Positions 58,420 through 64,000 of a DNA stretch of 64,000 nucleotides are shown here, one piece after another. Location: contig NZ_LTAW01000006.1 in assembly GCF_001639725.1 (NCBI RefSeq), positions 247,089 through 311,088 on the forward strand, read 5' to 3'. Source of the stretch: Marinomonas atlantica (lineage in GTDB: Bacteria; Pseudomonadota; Gammaproteobacteria; Pseudomonadales; Marinomonadaceae). A program made the translations under genes and the position numbers. The first letter of the stretch is position 1. Each line of letters opens with the position of its first letter. Under the pieces are notes generated by a model. It made no database searches. It was not told the origin of the DNA and saw only the letters and a program-made list of their open reading frames with translations.

Positions 58420-59556
58420 ATGTCTGAAAAATCAATCAATGACTGGAACCAGTCAGATATGGAACGTCGTGGATTTGATGCTGAAGGAAAGCGCAAACAA
58501 GGCGTTTCCGGAGCGCCTGAGTTTATCCCTTCCCCCGGTTTTGCCAATTGGCTTCAAGAGAGCCAAGGTTCATTAATTGCTTCGACCTATCAATCAGGGC
58601 GAATACTGTTTTTGGGCACAACACCTACTGGGCAGTTTTACACGCTGGATCGTGCTGTCGGCACGGCTATGGGCTTAGCGGTTGATCAAGATAAGCTCTG
58701 GGTCGGTACGCGCGAGCAAATTTGGCGCTTTAGCAATACTGGTCCGCTAGAGTTTAAAGAAACGCAATTTAGCGCTAACTATATGCCGCGCACCTGTCAT
58801 ATGGTGGGCAACAGTAACACTCACGATGTACTGGCGGATGTGAGCTTTCGGGGCCAACACTACGACTTTCTTTATGCCAATACCCAATACAGCTGTATTG
58901 CTGCCATTGATCCACATTATTCCTTCAAGCCGATTTGGACGCCAGACTTTATCTCTGAATTGGTACCAGAAGACCGCTGTCATCTAAACGGCATTGGCGC
59001 ACGAGATGGCGAGTTACGTTACGCCAGCTTCTGTGGCCGTACCGATGCTCCCTTGCTTTGGAAAGAGCACCAAACCGGTACTGGCTTTATTATGGATCTC
59101 GCCACCGAGAAAGTGGTGTGTAAAGGCTTATCAATGCCCCATTCACCGCGCTGGCACGATGGCAAGCTTTGGATCCTTAACTCGGGCGAAGGTGAGTTTG
59201 GCTATGTGGATTTTGATACTAAATCCTTTGTATCCGTTGCCAAATGCGCAGGCTTTGCCCGCGGTCTCACCTTCGTCGGAGACCTTGCTGTCGTTGGTTT
59301 ATCCTGCCTGCGTCCGAAAAAGGGCATAATGCCCGGTATTAATCTGCAAGCCAATTTAGAAGCACGTAAAGTACTGCAACGCTGCGGCTTACAGCTTTTC
59401 AACTATAAAACCGGCAAGTTAGAGCATTGGCTCACCATCGAAGGCCCTGTGTCTGAGCTTTACGATGTGGTGTTTTTAGCCAATCAGCCTGCACCCTATA
59501 GCCCTGGCTTTAAAGAGCCTGAGCTGCATCAACGCATTATGAACCTGCCAAATTAG
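58420..59556 (+). CDS. TIGR03032 family protein
   Basis: A 378-residue protein matching the TIGR03032 family, of unknown function and probably a beta-propeller. Blocks seen are LIASTYQSGRILFLGTTPTG (about 51-70), TLDRAVGTAMGLAVDQDKLW, PRTCHMVGNSNTHDVLADVS, DRCHLNGIGARDGELRYASF, MPHSPRWHDGKLWILNSGEG, and ARGLTFVGDLAVVGLSCLRP. There is no signal peptide. It ends 47 bp before the giant RTX protein on the same strand and is probably co-transcribed. The residues NGIGARDGE resemble glycan- or metal-handling propellers, but no activity is claimed. Confidence 0.88.
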   Translation: MSEKSINDWNQSDMERRGFDAEGKRKQGVSGAPEFIPSPGFANWLQESQGSLIASTYQSGRILFLGTTPTGQFYTLDRAVGTAMGLAVDQDKLWVGTREQIWRFSNTGPLEFKETQFSANYMPRTCHMVGNSNTHDVLADVSFRGQHYDFLYANTQYSCIAAIDPHYSFKPIWTPDFISELVPEDRCHLNGIGARDGELRYASFCGRTDAPLLWKEHQTGTGFIMDLATEKVVCKGLSMPHSPRWHDGKLWILNSGEGEFGYVDFDTKSFVSVAKCAGFARGLTFVGDLAVVGLSCLRPKKGIMPGINLQANLEARKVLQRCGLQLFNYKTGKLEHWLTIEGPVSELYDVVFLANQPAPYSPGFKEPELHQRIMNLPN

Positions 59557-59603
59557 TCCCCACTTGGGCTAAATATTTTCAAATTATTATTTAGAGCAAC
59601 ATT

Positions 59604-62600
59604 ATGAGCGTCCAAACCCCTGTAACCGAAGTGATCGTCGTTGACCCAAGTGTGTCAGACTATAAAACCCTGATTGCAGGGGTTAATCCAGATACCCCTG
59701 TGATTCTCTTGCCAGAATCAGGTGATGGCCTCACCAACCTTGCTGAAGCCTTAGCGGGTTACAGTAATTTATCCGCGGTTCACCTTGTTTCGCACGGGGG
59801 TAATGGCAAATTATTTCTAGGGGATAATCCGATTAATTCGGATAGCCTAACAAACAGCGCTGAGGCACTGGCCAGTATCGGCAATGTGTTTGACGAAGGC
59901 GCAGACCTAATGATTTACGGCTGTACTGTGGCAGGTAATGAAGCCGGCCAAGCCTTTGTTGACCAACTGGCGAGCAGACTTAATGTGGATGTGGCCGCAT
60001 CAAACGACCGTACTGGTCCTACTGATCTAGGCGGCGACTGGGACCTAGAATACAACAATGGCGAAATTGAAAGCGTACTGCCTTTTACTGTGGCAGGAAT
60101 GCAAGATATCGATCACTGTCTGGGGTGTACGTCTCAGGGTTCCTTACCTGGAGGGGAATATCCTTGCCTAAATGATGGAAGAGGTGATAGTGGCGGTAGC
60201 AACCCTCCTCCATCTAATAACACCCCGACAGGTATCGCATTAACCAGTAATACTGTAGGCCAAAGTGCTGGAGAAAACGGTACTGTAGGTGCTTTGTCTA
60301 CAACAGACGCAGATGTCAGCGACTCCCACACTTACACTTTATCCTCTGGATCGGGCGATACAAATAACGCGCTATTCAATGTCAGTGGCAATACTCTTAG
60401 AACTAACGATGCAAGTGCGTTGTCAGCTGGCAATTACAGTATTCGTATCCAGACCAACGATAATAATGGCGGAACTTATCAAGAGAGCTTTACAATCAAC
60501 GTCACCGATGACGTCGCGCCAACCGTGACTACAGGTAATATCAGCATTAGCGGCGGTTCTGGCACCAATGGTGACTTTATTATCGGCGATACTGTTACAG
60601 CCAAATGGGATAACACGGGGAATGGTGATAATAACAGCGATACTATTTCTTCTGTGTCAGTTAACTTTGCCGCATTTGGCGGTGGAAATGACATTGCAGC
60701 AACCAATAGTGACCATACTTGGACAGCAAGCTATACCATCCAGTCTGGAAACATAAATAGAGCGACAGCTGAAGTCGTCATAACGGCTACAGACGATCAC
60801 AGCAACCAAAAAGCAACGACAAGTGCAAATGGGTCAATAGTCGATAACCAAGCCCCATCTGCGCCGTCCACACCAGATCTTTCTGCAGCATCGGATAAAG
60901 GTTCATCCTCTTCGGATAACAAAACCAGCGACGACACACCAACACTAGAGGGTACAGCAGAAGCCAACGCAACGGTGACACTATACGATTCTGATGGTAC
61001 GACGCCGTTAGGCTCAACAACAGCCAATGGTAGCGGTAACTGGTCAATTACCTCATCCGAGTTAACCGATGGCAGCCATACACTGTCCGCAAAAGTAACA
61101 GACTCTGCGGGCAATATCTCAATTGCCTCATCAACATTAACCGTTACAGTAGACACAGAACTGCCCACCATCTCCAGCGTTTCTATCCCTGCCAGTAGTA
61201 TGGCCATCGGGGATGCGGTGAGCGTTTCGATTACCGCCAGTGAGGCAGGTCTAACATTAGACTCAGGCTCGGTAAATGACGTAAACGTCACAGGGTTCAC
61301 AGACAATGGAAGCGGTCACTATACGGCTACGTATACCGTCGTTGCAGGCCATACAGACCGAGCAGCTGGGGATGATATCCCTGTTAGTTTTGTATTGTCC
61401 GACTCTGCAGGTAATGCTTCTGCTACTTACACCACGGCCATTAGCCAAGCAGGCGATACCATTGACGCCAATGTACCGACAATCTCTGGCGCTATTTCAC
61501 CATCGATTGCAACGGTCACAGATACACAAGTCGGCAGCAATAGCTTTACCCTAACGGTCAACTTTAATGAAGCGATGGATACCAATACAGATCCAACACT
61601 ATCCTTCCCAACGACCAATGAAAATCCGTTAACGAATACATTAACCTTTGCATCCGGTGAATGGTCTGACAACGATACCTACGTTGCTACTTACAACGTG
61701 GCCGATGCCAATGAGGTCATTCGTCATATTGATGTGCAAACCTCAGGCGCAAAAGATGCAGCAGGCAATACCCTTGCCACCGTGACACAAAATGATATTT
61801 TCAGTGTTATTACAGCCCCTGCACCAACGATCACCAACATTGCCTCCACCACTGCGAACGGTACATACAAAGTCAGTGATACGGTCAATGTCACCGTGAC
61901 CTTTGATAAAGCTGTCACATTCACAGCAAACACTGGCACGTTCCAAGCGACCTTGTCTAATGGTCAAACAGTTACTCTTAGTAGCAGTAGCAATACGACA
62001 TTTAATGGCACTTACACCATTAGCGAAGGCAACACCGACAGCTCTGATTTAAACGTCAGTAGCCTTGCGTTAACCAATGATGCCACCCTAGAAGCGGAAA
62101 GTGATAACGTCCCAGCTGTCTTTACATTACCTAGTGGCAATAATCTAGCGGACAACAGTACTATTGTTGTTGATGCCAACACGCCTGTGAATTCCACTCC
62201 AGACCTTGCCGATGCATCGGATACGGGGTCAAGCAATACCGATAATCTGACGAATAATTCTACGGCAACTATTACAGGCAGTGGTACCGAAGCTGGTGCA
62301 AGCGTATCCGTTCGAGTGGCTAGCACTGAGGTGGGGACGACAACCGTTGATGGATCCGGCAACTGGACCTACACCTTTCAGACAGATGAGCTTAGCTCCG
62401 GTGCAAACACTGTTGATACCATTATTACGGACATTGCAGGCAACATAAGCACAGATTCTGCCGATCTCACGATTACGCTGGACACTTTGGCCCCAAGCGC
62501 TGTCAATGACACAACGGCGACCATCGGAGAAGACGACGGCAATACAACGCTTAGCGCACTAAACAGCAGTGGCAGCACCCTTCAGGCTAATGACACAGAT

Positions 62601-64000
62601 ACCAGTAGCACCGCACCCGTTACAGCTGTTGCAGGCAAATCCAGTAATGTCGGTCAGTCGGTTGCGGGCAGCAACGGGGGATTATTCAAGGTTAACGCTA
62701 ATGGTAGCGTCAGCTTCGACCCGAATGATGAGTTTGAAAGTCTTGCTGCAAACACTACTAAGACCTCTAGTGTGACAGTCACCGTCCAAGATGACGCCGG
62801 CAATACCAGTGACTCCACATTAACTGTGACGGTCAACGGTGCTAATGACGCTCCCACCGCAGCAGACACCACCGAATCTGTTTCCTTCAATGGGAGCTAT
62901 ACTTTCACCGCTGCTGATTTTGGATTTAGCGATGTAGACAGTGACGATACGCTGGATCATATCACCATCAAAGCCCTACCAACGGAAGGTATATTAAAGC
63001 TTGAAGGCACTGAAATTAAGGCGACAGGGACCGATATACAAGCAAGCAATATTGGCAATCTGACATTTACCCCAGATAGCGGTGGCACAGGTGCCGATTA
63101 CGCCAGCTTCACGTTTACTGTGAGTGATGGCACAAACGATTCGGTTACAGCGAATACCGTTACTCTGAATGTGGGTAACCCGCCTGCTCCTTCTACACCT
63201 ACTCAATCCACAGAAGTAGACGGCGCCACGGTCACACAGTCCACACAAACCAATGCTCAAGGCCAAACCATCGAAACTGTCACTGTGGCTCCGGTATCAA
63301 GCAATCGCCAAGACAGTAATAGCAATACGCCCGATGCCGATGTGCCCTTGCACTTTGCCAACAACAATGCTGACCAAATTGTCACCACTCTGAGTTTGCC
63401 AACAGGCATAGGAGCCACGGCTCGCTCAAATGCCACAGCCAGCACTCAGAACCAGCGCGATACCCTGATATCGTTAATTGATGAAAGCGCTGCCGGTGAA
63501 GATGATTTAAACGACATGGAAAACTCAGGTAGCAACTTCCTTAATAACATAGGTAATGCTGACAACCTTTGGGTTAACCAAGTTACATTGACATCAGACA
63601 GCTCAACAGCTTCTGCAACGCCTATTCGCATCACAGGTTCCGATTCCAGCAATAACCAAGAAGCCTTGGTGATTGATACACGTGCCCTACCAACAGGAAC
63701 CATCATTGATTTGGATGACATTGAGTTTGCTGTAATCGTCGGCAACAACGTCACCATTCGAGGGGGTGGTGGCGCTAACATCGTTTATGCGGGCGCAAAC
63801 GCTCAAAACATCGTCCTAGGTGAAGACGATGACGAGCTGCATGGTGGCGCGGGGGATGACACCGTCGGCTCGAAAGGCGGCGATGACAAACTGTATGGTG
63901 ACAGTGGCAACGATTTAGTGATTGGTGGTACAGGAAACGATACGCTTTACGGCGGCACAGGGAACGATGTCCTTCAGGGCGCACAAAGCTCTCAAGGTCA
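59604..64000 (+). CDS. Giant DUF4347 / Ig- and cadherin-like / RTX secreted protein (3' end outside window)
   Basis: An open frame from ATG 59604 to the window end, at least 1465 residues and continuing. There is no signal peptide. Residues about 8-165 form a DUF4347 domain with HLVSHGG (His64) and MIYGCTVAG (Cys107). A Cys-containing linker (171-200: CLGC, PC, then GRGDSGG and prolines) follows. Next come a cadherin-like domain (about 207-300), several Ig-like repeats (about 414-960), cadherin/VCBS-like domains (about 960-1190) and a Ser/Thr/Asn-rich stretch. RTX nonapeptides begin at about 1406 (LHGGAGDD, LYGDSGND, VIGGTGND, LYGGTGND). This is a typical type I secreted surface or adhesin protein; the exporter is at 51.5-56.1 kb. 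Confidence 0.93.
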   Translation, partial: MSVQTPVTEVIVVDPSVSDYKTLIAGVNPDTPVILLPESGDGLTNLAEALAGYSNLSAVHLVSHGGNGKLFLGDNPINSDSLTNSAEALASIGNVFDEGADLMIYGCTVAGNEAGQAFVDQLASRLNVDVAASNDRTGPTDLGGDWDLEYNNGEIESVLPFTVAGMQDIDHCLGCTSQGSLPGGEYPCLNDGRGDSGGSNPPPSNNTPTGIALTSNTVGQSAGENGTVGALSTTDADVSDSHTYTLSSGSGDTNNALFNVSGNTLRTNDASALSAGNYSIRIQTNDNNGGTYQESFTINVTDDVAPTVTTGNISISGGSGTNGDFIIGDTVTAKWDNTGNGDNNSDTISSVSVNFAAFGGGNDIAATNSDHTWTASYTIQSGNINRATAEVVITATDDHSNQKATTSANGSIVDNQAPSAPSTPDLSAASDKGSSSSDNKTSDDTPTLEGTAEANATVTLYDSDGTTPLGSTTANGSGNWSITSSELTDGSHTLSAKVTDSAGNISIASSTLTVTVDTELPTISSVSIPASSMAIGDAVSVSITASEAGLTLDSGSVNDVNVTGFTDNGSGHYTATYTVVAGHTDRAAGDDIPVSFVLSDSAGNASATYTTAISQAGDTIDANVPTISGAISPSIATVTDTQVGSNSFTLTVNFNEAMDTNTDPTLSFPTTNENPLTNTLTFASGEWSDNDTYVATYNVADANEVIRHIDVQTSGAKDAAGNTLATVTQNDIFSVITAPAPTITNIASTTANGTYKVSDTVNVTVTFDKAVTFTANTGTFQATLSNGQTVTLSSSSNTTFNGTYTISEGNTDSSDLNVSSLALTNDATLEAESDNVPAVFTLPSGNNLADNSTIVVDANTPVNSTPDLADASDTGSSNTDNLTNNSTATITGSGTEAGASVSVRVASTEVGTTTVDGSGNWTYTFQTDELSSGANTVDTIITDIAGNISTDSADLTITLDTLAPSAVNDTTATIGEDDGNTTLSALNSSGSTLQANDTDTSSTAPVTAVAGKSSNVGQSVAGSNGGLFKVNANGSVSFDPNDEFESLAANTTKTSSVTVTVQDDAGNTSDSTLTVTVNGANDAPTAADTTESVSFNGSYTFTAADFGFSDVDSDDTLDHITIKALPTEGILKLEGTEIKATGTDIQASNIGNLTFTPDSGGTGADYASFTFTVSDGTNDSVTANTVTLNVGNPPAPSTPTQSTEVDGATVTQSTQTNAQGQTIETVTVAPVSSNRQDSNSNTPDADVPLHFANNNADQIVTTLSLPTGIGATARSNATASTQNQRDTLISLIDESAAGEDDLNDMENSGSNFLNNIGNADNLWVNQVTLTSDSSTASATPIRITGSDSSNNQEALVIDTRALPTGTIIDLDDIEFAVIVGNNVTIRGGGGANIVYAGANAQNIVLGEDDDELHGGAGDDTVGSKGGDDKLYGDSGNDLVIGGTGNDTLYGGTGNDVLQGAQSSQG

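Noticed and set aside
60797..61306. 169-codon minus-strand frame within the giant protein
   Set aside because: Repetitive, composition-driven antisense reading of Ig-like repeats; several similar frames occur in the same region and none has a recognisable domain.

Overview
The window looks like chromosomal DNA of a marine gammaproteobacterium of the Oceanospirillales type, most like Marinomonas. That placement is inferred from gene content: a two-subunit arginine succinyltransferase in an ast operon, Mqo, a hemB-ppk / ppx-rho neighbourhood, and a type I secretion system with a giant RTX protein. No rRNA, tRNA, CRISPR array, insertion sequence or phage gene was seen. Most genes are housekeeping; the accessory content is at 22.2-23.0 kb, 29.7-31.2 kb and 43-64 kb.

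0-8.6 kb: the 3' end of radA, a DUF1289 gene, a lipoprotein with a ClpP-like Ser/His arrangement, a membrane diguanylate cyclase, an RND efflux adaptor and pump, and a LysR regulator whose ribosome-binding site lies inside a hairpin. 8.6-14.8 kb: a DUF1653 gene, then the arginine succinyltransferase operon (two AstA-type subunits, AstD, AstB), then DUF1904 and DUF2914 genes. 15-19.7 kb: gpt and a cobalamin late-pathway cluster (cbiB-cobD-cobU divergent from cobQ). 19.8-25 kb: a MATE pump, a LysO-type exporter, an MntA/HepT-type pair whose HepT motif is altered, a YfcL-like gene and mqo.

25.4-34.8 kb: polyphosphate and heme genes (ppx, ppk, hemB) with rho and fre, interrupted by a serralysin-like metalloprotease gene. 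35-43 kb: a chemoreceptor, an ABC-F ATPase, hslO, an EAL phosphodiesterase with a degenerate GGDEF domain, and a periplasmic FKBP isomerase. 43.2-50.5 kb: a polysaccharide locus (rmlBADC for dTDP-rhamnose, one glycosyltransferase, an initiating sugar-phosphate transferase, an O-antigen ligase/polymerase). It ends beside a decayed scar in which a manC 5' end and manB fragments can still be read.

50.5-64 kb: the most interesting part. An unknown gene lies divergent from a complete PrtD/PrtE/TolC-type type I secretion operon, followed by a SapC-family gene, an acyltransferase, a TIGR03032-type gene and a very large protein that runs off the window. That protein starts with a DUF4347 domain carrying a His/Cys pair, continues through cadherin- and Ig-like domains and enters RTX calcium-binding repeats. 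The simplest reading is a secreted surface-layer or adhesin system. The serralysin-like protease, which has no signal peptide, is a possible second substrate of the same exporter.
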